From IMG/VR virus record IMGVR_UViG_3300025327_000055, positions 1 through 46,496 of that record: a stretch of DNA of 46,496 bases; one strand, 5' to 3'. Made by a program: the position numbers and the translations under genes. This document shows positions 30,451 through 37,389 of this stretch, in pieces; the first letter of the stretch is position 1; each line of letters begins with the position of its first letter. A model generated the notes under the pieces. The model searched no databases. It was given only the letters and a program-made list of their open reading frames with translations, and was not told the origin of the DNA. Source of the DNA: a virus.

Positions 30451-31334
30451 TCGTCGTCCTCCTCGTATCCATCCACGAACTGCTGTAACTTCGACCGCAT
30501 TTCGTCCTCGCGCTGTCGGGCCGCGTCGAACAGGTCGTCGTCCCGCAGTTCGGCCACCCGATCCTCGACCAGAGCGCGCAATAGCCGCGGCTCCATCGCG
30601 TCCAATTCCCAGGACTCGTCGCCCCACGCCTCAATGTACGCCGCCGCCCGACTGTCTGTGATCTTGGCCGGGTTAGGCGGAGGATCGTGCTCCTCCACCT
30701 GTTCCATCGTCAGAGCCATCCGACGCAACTCGATCGTCGACTCGGAGAACATTTCGATCCGGTCCCGTACGTCCCGGTCCATATCCAGACCCGACGGGTC
30801 GTGGTCCCCGAAGTAGAGGATGTGGACCTCCTTGCCGCGGCCGATCATCTGGCCGATCCGCTTGCCGACCTCGTACATGTGGCTCAGGCTGGAGTAGCCG
30901 CGGTTTGCCGTGAACCGGACGTCCAACTCCTCGCAGGCCGGTTGCAAGACACCGCTCAGCGCGTCCTTCTCCACCATGACCTCAACGTGGCAGGGCTGAT
31001 CCTCCCACTTGTCGGTTCGGTACTGCGCCGCCGCCGCCGCCACAATCTCCGCAGGCGACCGCCAATGCGCACTCCATTCCGTCTCACGCACCCGGTCCTC
31101 GATCGCATCCCAATCGATCATCCCGGCCAGCCGAGCATCGCCCAGGTGGTCGCCCAACCGTTTGTAATTCCGCTGGCTGTTCTCCAGGTGGCCACGCGCG
31201 ACCAACTGATAGAACAACTGGCGCAGGGTCAGGCGCATCCCTTCCCGACCATACTCAGCCAAGATGCCCCCCGCGATTTCGAGCAACGCCATCGTTTCGT
31301 TCGCGAAACGCGTGTGCTTGAAGAACTCGCGCAC
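30447..31334 (-). CDS. Topoisomerase VI-A / Spo11-like protein (Topo mini-A type), 295 aa
   Basis: GTG at 31334 follows GGAGGAGTGAT. The N-terminal half resembles the 5Y-CAP domain of topoisomerase VI subunit A: TLRQLFYQLVARG with a candidate catalytic tyrosine Y42, then a winged-helix part (DHLGDARLAGMIDWDAIEDR). The C-terminal half is a TOPRIM domain: VEVMVEKDA (E122) and VHILYFGDHDPSGLDM (D177, D179), which would bind Mg2+. Topo VI-A/Spo11 proteins cut both DNA strands through the tyrosine. Subunit-A-only forms, named Topo mini-A, are known from viruses and plasmids. No GHKL ATPase (B subunit) is visible here. Wadjet JetD-like proteins share this fold and are the main alternative. Confidence 0.62.
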   Translation of the reverse strand: MREFFKHTRFANETMALLEIAGGILAEYGREGMRLTLRQLFYQLVARGHLENSQRNYKRLGDHLGDARLAGMIDWDAIEDRVRETEWSAHWRSPAEIVAAAAAQYRTDKWEDQPCHVEVMVEKDALSGVLQPACEELDVRFTANRGYSSLSHMYEVGKRIGQMIGRGKEVHILYFGDHDPSGLDMDRDVRDRIEMFSESTIELRRMALTMEQVEEHDPPPNPAKITDSRAAAYIEAWGDESWELDAMEPRLLRALVEDRVAELRDDDLFDAARQREDEMRSKLQQFVDGYEEDDE

Positions 31335-31335
31335 A

Positions 31336-32067
31336 TCACTCCTCCACGATGTCCACTGGCACGCCGGCCTTCGCTGCCAGGGCAATCACTTCGTTGTGGC
31401 TTCCACCGTCTAGGTCGAGCACGACCGCCAGATTCGAGATCGGGAACGACGCAAAGATCGCCGGGTGATACTCCGGCACATGGCCGTCAGGCCGGAGCAT
31501 CCCGGCATAAGTGAATCCACTGGCCAACTTCCGGCGGACGCCTATCATCATCGGAGCGGTGCCCATCTGATCTAACTCCAGGACCTCGGCCTCGGCCTCC
31601 CCCTCGATGTCCTCCCACCACAGCGCCGCGCACATATGCTCCGCGGATCGTGGCACATGCACCGGCACCGAGCAAGGACACCTGCCCTCCGGCTTGCGCA
31701 CACTGTACGCGGCGCGTTGTTCGATCCACGCCCGTCGGTGAATGAAGATCATCCGACTGCCAAACGTCAACTTCTCGAAGTCGAGCGTCTTGGGGAAGCG
31801 TCGGCTCACACCCATCCGCCGCGTTTCCTCGAGAAAGTCGGCCACGTTCGGATAGTATTCCTCCCCAATCCAGTCGAACACATGCCATATACCGTCTCGC
31901 TCGATCAACTTCACACCGATCGGGCTGACACCCAACTCCTGCGCCGAGATCGGCAAAGGCGGATCGACCAAGAAGTGCTCTAGCGGTTTGCCGTTCGGAG
32001 ACATTCCGCATTCGCCGTACACGCCTCCCTTGACCCGTTTCCCGCATCCTCTCGCCATGCCCATCAT
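31336..32067 (-). CDS. Hypothetical protein, 243 aa
   Basis: ATG at 32067 overlaps the upstream stop as ATGA. Features: Cys-rich start (MARGCGKRVKGGVYGECG), GIWHVFDWIGEEYYPNVADF, LTFGSRMIFIHRRAWIEQRA, CPCSVPVHVPRSAEHMCAAL, and a C-terminal LAVVLDLDGGSHNEVIALAA resembling a small nucleotide-binding fold. It is directly upstream of the topoisomerase-like gene with no gap, so the two could act together, but no ATPase motif is visible. Confidence 0.65.
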   Translation of the reverse strand: MMGMARGCGKRVKGGVYGECGMSPNGKPLEHFLVDPPLPISAQELGVSPIGVKLIERDGIWHVFDWIGEEYYPNVADFLEETRRMGVSRRFPKTLDFEKLTFGSRMIFIHRRAWIEQRAAYSVRKPEGRCPCSVPVHVPRSAEHMCAALWWEDIEGEAEAEVLELDQMGTAPMMIGVRRKLASGFTYAGMLRPDGHVPEYHPAIFASFPISNLAVVLDLDGGSHNEVIALAAKAGVPVDIVEE

Positions 32068-32276
32068 GCCCTCCCCAGGTTGGCCGGACGCTTGATCCGA
32101 GCCATTGCCTTCAACTGGCCCCACTCGAAAATCTGTACAGGGCCGATGATCGTGCCATCTTCCCCCACCGGCACCACGACCGCGCTATTGTCGTCAATCT
32201 GCGCGGTGATGCGCCAGCAGTGATTCCTCTCCACCGCCTTGACGACCCGATCCCATTCTTTCTGCGTGACTTCCAT
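32064..32276 (-). CDS. Small hypothetical protein, 70 aa
   Basis: First gene after promoter P3. ATG at 32276 is chosen because GGAGGAGGGC precedes it; an in-frame TTG at 32288 lies inside that binding site. MEVTQKEWDRVVKAVERNHC is a helix, followed by strands (WRITAQIDDNSAVVVPVGED). Function unknown. Confidence 0.7.
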   Translation of the reverse strand: MEVTQKEWDRVVKAVERNHCWRITAQIDDNSAVVVPVGEDGTIIGPVQIFEWGQLKAMARIKRPANLGRA

Positions 32277-32291
32277 GCCCTCCTCCAATCC

Positions 32292-32308
32292 TGCCTACAT
32301 TGTAGGCA
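32292..32308. promoter_or_regulatory. 17-bp palindrome overlapping the P3 -10
   Basis: TGCCTACA-T-TGTAGGCA is a perfect palindrome. It covers the -10 and the start of the conserved downstream element of promoter P3. The other family members have only the right half (TGTAGGCA in minus orientation). Confidence 0.55.
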
Positions 32309-32326
32309 ATACTGCCCACTTGTCAA
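32299..32326 (-). promoter_or_regulatory. Early-family promoter P3
   Basis: TTGACA (32321-32326), 16-bp spacer, TACAAT (32299-32304), followed by GTAGGCAGGATTGGAGGAGGGC leading to the gene at 32276 (shown in two parts: GTAGGCAGGATTG and GAGGAGGGC). Confidence 0.8.
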
Positions 32327-32334
32327 TCCCCAGG

Positions 32335-32559
32335 CTACGGGTTTTCTGCCCGGTGCGTCCAGGCCCAGGCACCGCGGAAGATCGAGGCATACGCTACGAC
32401 TCGTTTTGCGCCGCCGCCCATCGATCTGCGGACCTCGACCTCCGCCGTTCCGCCGCCACCGAGCGGGCTGAGGATCGCCAGCGACCACTTCGCGGCGTCG
32501 TCCGCATTCTCTGCCTCGATCTTTACCTTGAACGTGACTTCGTACTCGTACTCTCTCAT
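32335..32559 (-). CDS. Small hypothetical protein, 74 aa
   Basis: ATG at 32559 is preceded by CTGGGTGGGAGCC; the longer frame to 32586 has no binding site. The beginning MREYEYEVTFKVKIEAENAD and DAAKWSLAILSPLGGGG is a strand-strand-helix pattern common in small phage proteins (E.E...F.V..EA..A.DAA). Function unknown. Confidence 0.65.
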   Translation of the reverse strand: MREYEYEVTFKVKIEAENADDAAKWSLAILSPLGGGGTAEVEVRRSMGGGAKRVVAYASIFRGAWAWTHRAENP

Positions 32560-32589
32560 GGCTCCCACCCAGGGATGAACGGTCAAGTT

Positions 32590-33456
32590 TCACCACCCGC
32601 CGTTCGGTTTCATAAGTCGGGCCTCGATCAGCGCCCGGACCAACGTCCCGACCGCCCCGGCCTCCCGATTCAATCCCTGAGCCTCTAGGCGCCGCACGTA
32701 GGCCACCGCCGCGTCCGCCGCATTGTGCAGGGACAGATCCGGTTCCGGCAGGTCGGCCAACGTCGGCAGACTTTCGACCAGCGTCAACCGCCGTTGTGTG
32801 ATTGACACCTGGGCTTGCTCCGTCCAAAACTGCTCGATAGCGAACAACGACTGCTGATCTTGTTCGGCCTGGAGATCGGCCACCATCCGTCGGAAGTCGC
32901 CAAGCCGCAAGCCCGCCCCGCTATTCAACGCCCGAACCGCGATCCGTTGCCGGTTCAGATCGAGCGACACCAGCGTTTCGGCATGAGCCAGTGGGATGTT
33001 GCCCGACGCTACCAAGCCCTGTATTTCCGGGGCGAGGTTCAAGAGGGCGATCCTCCGCTCGATATGATCCACCTTCACTCCAACGGATCGGGCGATCCGC
33101 TCGACTTCCCACCCGAAGCGATCTTGCCGCACGCTATAGGCCCTGCCTTCATCGATCGGGTTCAACTGCTCGCGGCCGACGTTCTCCAACAACATGATCG
33201 CCGCGGCTTCCCAATCCTCCAGGCCCTCACGCACGTCGGCAGTGATCGCATCCCATCCGAGACTGACCGCCGCCCGGTAACGCCTCTCCCCCGCAATGAT
33301 CTCGAACCGGCCCCCGCGAGGGCGAAGGACGATCGGCTGTTGCTGACCGACCTCCGCCATGCTCGCGGCCAAGTCCTCGATGCGGCGAGCGTCGAACACC
33401 GTCCGATCGTTATTGCCCGGATCGATCTGAGAGACGGCTACCTGCACCCCGATCAT
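32590..33456 (-). CDS. ParB-like protein (second in window), 288 aa
   Basis: ATG at 33456 overlaps the upstream stop as ATGA. The ParB core is clear: NDRTVFDARRIEDLAASMAE, VGQQQPIVLRPRG, FEIIAGERRYRAAVSLGW (the GERR box), IMLLENVGREQLNPIDEGRA, followed by a helix-turn-helix (GWEVERIARSVGVKVDHIER). The rest (residues 150-288) is helical. Chromosomal and plasmid ParB bind centromere-like sites and CTP; in a phage without ParA it may control transcription or DNA processing. It differs strongly from the ParB-like protein at 29369-30232. Confidence 0.85.
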   Translation of the reverse strand: MIGVQVAVSQIDPGNNDRTVFDARRIEDLAASMAEVGQQQPIVLRPRGGRFEIIAGERRYRAAVSLGWDAITADVREGLEDWEAAAIMLLENVGREQLNPIDEGRAYSVRQDRFGWEVERIARSVGVKVDHIERRIALLNLAPEIQGLVASGNIPLAHAETLVSLDLNRQRIAVRALNSGAGLRLGDFRRMVADLQAEQDQQSLFAIEQFWTEQAQVSITQRRLTLVESLPTLADLPEPDLSLHNAADAAVAYVRRLEAQGLNREAGAVGTLVRALIEARLMKPNGGW

Positions 33457-33644
33457 GCCGCCAACTCCTCGTGCCGAAGGTAGAACAACGCTTGCTCGTA
33501 CGCCTCTTCGATTGTGTTGTAGCCGCCGTCTTTGGCCAGCGTCCACGCGATCGCATCCAACAGAGGCCGCAAGTCCGCCGGCACCTGTGCGATGCTGATC
33601 GGGAATTCCTGCTCAACTTCGGTTTCGATCACTCCTTGCGCCAT
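33453..33644 (-). CDS. Small acidic hypothetical protein, 63 aa
   Basis: ATG at 33644 is preceded by GGGAGGAAGTC. MAQGVIETEVEQEFPISIAQ is followed by helices (RPLLDAIAWTLAKDGGYNTI, EEAYEQALFYLRHEELA). It is coupled by ATGA to the ParB-like gene. Function unknown. Confidence 0.7.
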   Translation of the reverse strand: MAQGVIETEVEQEFPISIAQVPADLRPLLDAIAWTLAKDGGYNTIEEAYEQALFYLRHEELAA

Positions 33645-33660
33645 GACTTCCTCCCTGTGG

Positions 33661-33720
33661 GCTGATTGCCCAACCGACACGCCGGGAGTTTCAACCGGCG
33701 TGTGGGGTTGTCCGATCAGC
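33661..33720 (-). terminator. Long hairpin between 33716 and 33644 genes
   Basis: A core stem ACACGCCGG/CCGGCGTGT (33677-33703, 9-nt loop) is extended by CAACC/GGTTG (33671-33675 with 33706-33710) and GCTGAT/ATCAGC (33661-33666 with 33715-33720). It covers the whole gap. No clear U-tract follows on the minus strand, so it may be an attenuator or processing site. Confidence 0.5.
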
Positions 33721-34057
33721 CGTACTTGATCTCCCCGAACACTGCGATCTGGAGCGCAACGTCGGCACCGATCGCATCTACCTCGTACTCATCGGTTTCC
33801 CAACCGACGAACTGGCCAGCGATCAGGCGGGACACATTGACCTTGCCACTTCGGATCGCATCGACCGCCTGCTCGATATGCTGTCCCTCAACGAACTTGG
33901 AGAACGCCCCACCGCCATCGATGCGGGTTCCATCCTCGATGACTCGAACCGACGTGACGAATGCCTGATCGTCGCGGACGATACGATCGAACTTCGCCCA
34001 ATAACCACTGCCGGTTTCAACTGCCGTCGTGAGGACTTCTACTGACGCGGTAGCCAT
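33716..34057 (-). CDS. Hypothetical protein, 113 aa
   Basis: MATASVEVLTTAVETGSGYW, then strands and helices (FVTSVRVIEDGTRIDGGGAF, HIEQAVDAIRSGKVNVSRLI, ETDEYEVDAIGADVALQIAV). It starts at the last base of the preceding gene. No family recognised. Confidence 0.7.
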   Translation of the reverse strand: MATASVEVLTTAVETGSGYWAKFDRIVRDDQAFVTSVRVIEDGTRIDGGGAFSKFVEGQHIEQAVDAIRSGKVNVSRLIAGQFVGWETDEYEVDAIGADVALQIAVFGEIKYG

Positions 34058-34383
34058 TACGACTGCCCTCCCTGGGCGATCATCGCCAACTGTCCGGCGT
34101 ACTTCGGAAGGCGCCGGTGAGCGATCGACAACTGCTTTCCACTGAGCGTCCGGCCTCGGGCGATTTGCTTGGCGAACGATGTCAGGATTTCCGCATCAAC
34201 CGCCGTAAAGCCGACAGCGTTGTGATACACCGTCGTCTCTGCATCCTGCTCCGAAGGCGTCTGCCGATCGAAGAGGACCACGATCGCCCGGTGCGCCCAC
34301 TTAGGATCACTCGACACCTTCTCGCGGATGGTCGCCTTCAACTGCTCGTGCTCGATCTTGCGGGGGTCTTTCTGCTTTCCCAT
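34057..34383 (-). CDS. Hypothetical protein, 108 aa
   Basis: First gene after promoter P4, with CTGGGGAGGGCAAC before the ATG at 34383. A basic N-terminus (MGKQKDPRKIEHEQLKATIR) is followed by HRAIVVLFDRQTPSEQDAET, GFTAVDAEILTSFAKQIARG and SIAHRRLPKYAGQLAMIAQG. I recall similar sequences as phage hypothetical proteins with a LSxKQxxxxRxxLxKYxxQL motif, of unknown function. Confidence 0.7.
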   Translation of the reverse strand: MGKQKDPRKIEHEQLKATIREKVSSDPKWAHRAIVVLFDRQTPSEQDAETTVYHNAVGFTAVDAEILTSFAKQIARGRTLSGKQLSIAHRRLPKYAGQLAMIAQGGQS

Positions 34384-34415
34384 GTTGCCCTCCCCAGGGT
34401 TTCAATCCTGCCTAC

Positions 34416-34444
34416 ATTATAACCGATATAGGGGGGGGTGTCAA
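34416..34444 (-). promoter_or_regulatory. Early-family promoter P4
   Basis: Perfect TTGACA (34439-34444), 17-bp spacer (starting with eight C), perfect TATAAT (34416-34421), followed by GTAGGCAGGATTG and CTGGGGAGGGC. An operator-like palindrome lies at 34465-34480. The 214-nt gap 34384-34597 holds these elements and an 18-bp repeat (34575-34592); nothing else is seen. Confidence 0.88.
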
Positions 34445-34464
34445 GAGGCCGGCGGGGGCCGGAA

Positions 34465-34480
34465 TACAACAGGCGTTCTA
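34465..34480. promoter_or_regulatory. Operator-like palindrome at P4
   Basis: TACAACAGGCGTTCTA matches TAGAAC-N4-GTTCTA with one mismatch and lies about 20 bp upstream of the P4 -35. Confidence 0.6.
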
Positions 34481-34574
34481 GGTTGGGGCGCCAGAAGAGG
34501 AAAGCCGCCAGGAAACCTCGGGCGACGTTTTGCGGGAAGGGTGTGCTAGGGAGTATGGTCCTTGGTCAGCCCGC

Positions 34575-34592
34575 ACCTCCTCGAACTTCCTG
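34575..34592. repeat. 18-bp repeat copy 2
   Basis: ACCTCCTCGAACTTCCTG; differs from the copy at 22953-22970 at one position. Confidence 0.5.
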
Positions 34593-34597
34593 TGGGG

Positions 34598-35200
34598 TCA
34601 GCCGCCATCGATCCGCTCGACTTCCTTCGCCACCGCCTCCACAAAATCCCGGCAGTGCTTCCGCACCGATGGCTTGGCTGTCGGATCGTCGGCCACCTGT
34701 TCCGCCGACGTGTGCGCCCTCACAAGGCGCCGCTCCCACGCCGCTTCCTTCGCGCCGTCCTTCTTGCGGTGACGAATGATCGCATCCACCGGCGCCGGCC
34801 GACCGCCGTAATCGTCGGCGCTCTCAACCGCCCACGTCGCCAGTTTCCGCCAACCATCTTTCCCTGCGGGCTTGCAGGCGCGCAACTGGTGATAGGACAG
34901 CACATCGAAGTCGAGGCGGTCCTGCGGATTGAAGAACCGCGCCATGTTCTCTCGATCTCTGGCGGTTCCATTCGACAACTGCCGTTCAATCGCGAACCGC
35001 CGACGCACGCGGCTCTTACCGAACCTCGGCCCGAACTCGTCCACTAGCGCGCCGCAGTCGTCGCCGTCCTCCCACTTGCTGTTCGTCTCTCCATCCGACC
35101 GAGCCTGTAGCCTCTCGATCACATCGACGGGAAAGATCACGTCTTTCAGGTCATCGAATGACAACTGCTTTGTCTTCGCCTTGCCTTTTCTCTTAGCCAT
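34598..35200 (-). CDS. Hypothetical protein, 200 aa
   Basis: ATG at 35200 overlaps the upstream stop as TGATG; an in-frame GTG lies one codon earlier. A basic start (MAKRKGKAKTKQLSFDDLKD) is followed by SRVRRRFAIERQLSNGTARD, NPQDRLDFDVLSYHQLRACK and a helical end (EQVADDPTAKPSVRKHCRDF, VEAVAKEVERID). No family recognised; basic character suggests nucleic acid contact. Confidence 0.7.
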   Translation of the reverse strand: MAKRKGKAKTKQLSFDDLKDVIFPVDVIERLQARSDGETNSKWEDGDDCGALVDEFGPRFGKSRVRRRFAIERQLSNGTARDRENMARFFNPQDRLDFDVLSYHQLRACKPAGKDGWRKLATWAVESADDYGGRPAPVDAIIRHRKKDGAKEAAWERRLVRAHTSAEQVADDPTAKPSVRKHCRDFVEAVAKEVERIDGG

Positions 35201-35379
35201 CACTTCAACCCCTCCACTATCTTGATCGCTTCCCTGATCCGCTCATACTCCGCGAGCGCCTTCTGGCCGCGGATGTAGTCGGGGATCGCACGGCCCAGGT
35301 TCGCATCGAAAGCGAACTCACGCTGTTTCACCTTCTCCATGCACTTGATCGCTACCTTGATCGCCTCGGCTCGATTCAC
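35200..35379 (-). CDS. Small helical protein, 59 aa
   Basis: GTG at 35379 overlaps the upstream stop as GTGA, which is why the longer frame to 35454 is rejected. VNRAEAIKVAIKCMEKVKQR is followed by DYIRGQKALAEYERIREAIK; a pattern of lysine-rich helices. Function unknown. Confidence 0.65.
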   Translation of the reverse strand: MNRAEAIKVAIKCMEKVKQREFAFDANLGRAIPDYIRGQKALAEYERIREAIKIVEGLK

Positions 35380-35513
35380 GTCGCCGCGCCCGCCAGGACG
35401 ACGCACATCAGCACCAAGGCCACGATCAGGAGGGCCGAGCACAGCCCGCCGCACCCACTGTCCCGGCGGCGCCTGTCGTCCAGCTTGATATTCAGGCGGA
35501 TCGGATCATCCAT
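35376..35513 (-). CDS. Small membrane protein, 45 aa
   Basis: ATG at 35513 overlaps the previous gene by 8 nt; TGA overlaps the next GTG as GTGA. MDDPIRLNIKLDDRRRRDSG is a charged cytoplasmic-type head, followed by one hydrophobic helix (GLCSALLIVALVLMCVVLAG). Tight coupling on both sides supports it as real. Function unknown. Confidence 0.65.
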   Translation of the reverse strand: MDDPIRLNIKLDDRRRRDSGCGGLCSALLIVALVLMCVVLAGAAT

Positions 35514-35751
35514 CCTTCAACCTCCCGCGCAATCGATCCTCGGCACGATACATCCCCTCCAAGCCGACCTCCCCGTATTCCCGGCCACGATGTCGGAACT
35601 CATCCAGCGACTCGACATAGTGATCCGCGGCCTTGGCGATGCGTACCAACCACAGCGCGTCCCGCACCAGGATCGGCGTCATCGTCTCGACGTCCAGGCT
35701 TCCCAACTGACGCTCGATCGCGTCAAGCCGCGGCGTTCTCATTCGGGACAT
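35506..35751 (-). CDS. Hypothetical protein, 81 aa
   Basis: Starts MSRMRTPRLDAIERQLGSLD at 35751 (or MRT at 35742), overlapping the preceding gene by up to 29 nt. Helical, with VRDALWLVRIAKAADHYVES. This looks like a small phage protein whose pattern (LL.R..DALWLVRIA..A...) recurs in phages; function unknown. Confidence 0.65.
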   Translation of the reverse strand: MSRMRTPRLDAIERQLGSLDVETMTPILVRDALWLVRIAKAADHYVESLDEFRHRGREYGEVGLEGMYRAEDRLRGRLKDG

Positions 35752-36079
35752 CCGCTCGCTCGTAGGTCGCCTGGAAGATTTCCGGATTGCATGGATACAA
35801 CTCGCCTTTGATGCCTCGGATAATCCAGTCGCCGGGGATCGCGATCATCAGCCCTTCCGATCGGCCATCCACTCCGGTGTTGATGACGAGGCGAGGCGAC
35901 CACACGCCCCTCTCGTCCAGGTGCTCCGACTCGAACACCACCGCGCCCACTACTTCGATGCCATGATCGATTCCTTTCAGCACTGCCTCGGCCCACCAAT
36001 TCGGGTCCTCCTTCATCTTCGGATAGATGAACTCGATCGCCTCGACCACCACTGGCTTCTTGCGATAGCTACCCATCAT
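35723..36079 (-). CDS. Conserved phage protein (PGDWIIRGIKGE family), 118 aa
   Basis: ATG at 36079 overlaps the upstream stop as ATGA after GAGGAGGAA. The start GSYRKKPVVVEAIEFIYP and the end IPGDWIIRGIKGELYPCNPE, IFQATYE match a very common small phage protein family. The biochemical function of the family is not established to my knowledge. The insertion EHLDERGVWSPRLVINTGVD lies between the conserved ends. Confidence 0.85.
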   Translation of the reverse strand: MMGSYRKKPVVVEAIEFIYPKMKEDPNWWAEAVLKGIDHGIEVVGAVVFESEHLDERGVWSPRLVINTGVDGRSEGLMIAIPGDWIIRGIKGELYPCNPEIFQATYERADVPNENAAA

Positions 36080-36447
36080 TTCCTCCTCGGGATGCGTGAA
36101 CTGCCGTCTCGATACAGCGGGTCGAATCGGACCACGACAGGGCACAGATCAGGATGCCCGAACGATCGAATGAACTGATCCTTGTCCTTCCACAGCCCTC
36201 CCTCGGCTTCCACGTCGCTCTCCGGCATATCGCCCAGGCGTTCGCGGTACGGTTCGCACGTCAACCGGATCAGCCCGACCGAATGACCGTTGGCGCGGGG
36301 CGACTTGTTGTAAGCCTCGTGAACCAACCTGCCCTCGCGCCACGCCTTCAACCACTGCTGGAAGTATGACTCCTTCCACTGGCGCCGTGTGCAGGTCTTA
36401 TTCCCGACCAAGAACGCCTCCGTCGTCCAGGCGAAGGAGACGATCAT
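36076..36447 (-). CDS. ASCH-domain-like protein, 123 aa
   Basis: ATG at 36447 overlaps the upstream stop as ATGA. MIVSFAWTTEAFLVGNKTCT followed by RRQW, the KSPRANGHSVGLIRLTCEPY strand and GDMPESDVEAEGG have the layout of ASCH (PUA-like) domains used to bind RNA or nucleotides. It stands next to the DUF5131 gene, a pairing I have seen in phages. Function not known. Confidence 0.7.
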   Translation of the reverse strand: MIVSFAWTTEAFLVGNKTCTRRQWKESYFQQWLKAWREGRLVHEAYNKSPRANGHSVGLIRLTCEPYRERLGDMPESDVEAEGGLWKDKDQFIRSFGHPDLCPVVVRFDPLYRDGSSRIPRRK

Positions 36448-37313
36448 CGCCCCTGCCTCACTTGTCCATTCCACAACTTGGCCTGCTCGGGATAAAGGTT
36501 GATCGTGCTCGGGAACTCTTGAACCCGCAACGCCTCCGGCCACTCCGCAGGATCGTGTCGCTTATCCGGGTGACCGCCCAACTGCTTGACGAACACGGCA
36601 ATCCCCAGGCTACGGCACTGCCTCAGAAGATCCAACGCCCACTCGACCTCCATCGGCCTGCAACCCTCCTGGCTCTCGCCGCCGATGATGACCCAATCGA
36701 TCGCCGGCCCGATCCTGAACGGCCGACCGCCCATGCCGCCATACGCCTCCGTATCGACCAGTCCACTCAGATCGACCGGCCCGATCATCGGCTCGACACT
36801 CAGGAACCGCACGACGGACGGCTGGCGCGCGATGATCGGCACCCTTTCGTCGGCCCTGGTCTGGTCCTCGACCGACGTGCCAAGCCACACATTCGGCAGG
36901 CGCATCACCCCGCACATCCGATCGATGTTCTCCGGGCGCTTCGTCAGTAACAACCAGTCGAGCGAATGCGTCCGACCGATCACATCCCATAGCTTCGTCC
37001 GCTCGACACCCAGGCCGCTCGCGGTCGGCTCCTCATCATCGCCATAGTCCTCGAAGACATCGCACATTGATCCGCAGAACACTCGGCGCCGCACGCCTTC
37101 CTTTTCCGCCCTCGTGTTCCAACGCCACGGCTCCTGCCAGTGACCAGGGCCGAAGACCCTGCGCTCTCCCCTCGGCCCCCACAGGCCCGGATGACCCCAC
37201 CGATCGCTTGCGATCTCCGCGTAGCACAACTTACACCCTGGCGAAACCCTCGTGCATCCCCACCAGGGGTTGAAAGTCGCGTCGCACCATGCAATCCCGG
37301 TATGCTCACCCAC
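36444..37313 (-). CDS. Phage protein Gp37/Gp68 family (DUF5131), 289 aa
   Basis: GTG at 37313. The start GEHTGIAWCDATFNPWWGCT, SPGCKLCYAE and later VFCGSMCDVFED, HSLDWLLLTKRPENI, NVWLGTSVEDQ, VVRFLSVEPMIGPVDL, IDWVIIGGESQEGCRPMEVE and FVKQLGG are the hallmark blocks of this family. A Cys cluster (C20, C27, C30 region) suggests a radical-SAM-like iron-sulfur site, though the family's reaction is unproven. Length is usual. Confidence 0.92.
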   Translation of the reverse strand: MGEHTGIAWCDATFNPWWGCTRVSPGCKLCYAEIASDRWGHPGLWGPRGERRVFGPGHWQEPWRWNTRAEKEGVRRRVFCGSMCDVFEDYGDDEEPTASGLGVERTKLWDVIGRTHSLDWLLLTKRPENIDRMCGVMRLPNVWLGTSVEDQTRADERVPIIARQPSVVRFLSVEPMIGPVDLSGLVDTEAYGGMGGRPFRIGPAIDWVIIGGESQEGCRPMEVEWALDLLRQCRSLGIAVFVKQLGGHPDKRHDPAEWPEALRVQEFPSTINLYPEQAKLWNGQVRQGR

Positions 37314-37389
37314 GGCGGCACCAGCGCAGGCGGAAGATGTAGAGCCACCGTCGCCACCAAGTCATGCCTTCGTAGGGATCACACGCCAT
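37306..37389 (-). CDS. Very small aromatic/basic open frame, 27 aa
   Basis: ATG at 37389 overlaps the end of one gene and its TGA overlaps the start of the next, bridging a 65-nt gap. GAGGTCGCG lies before the ATG. The product, starting MACDPYEGMTWWRRWLYIFR, has four tryptophans among 27 residues. Could be a real micropeptide or merely a coupling leader. Confidence 0.4.
   Translation of the reverse strand: MACDPYEGMTWWRRWLYIFRLRWCRRG

Noticed and set aside
32111-32827. 238-codon minus-strand frame
   Set aside because: Crosses promoter P3 and overlaps three supported genes; glycine/arginine-rich composition of a shadow.
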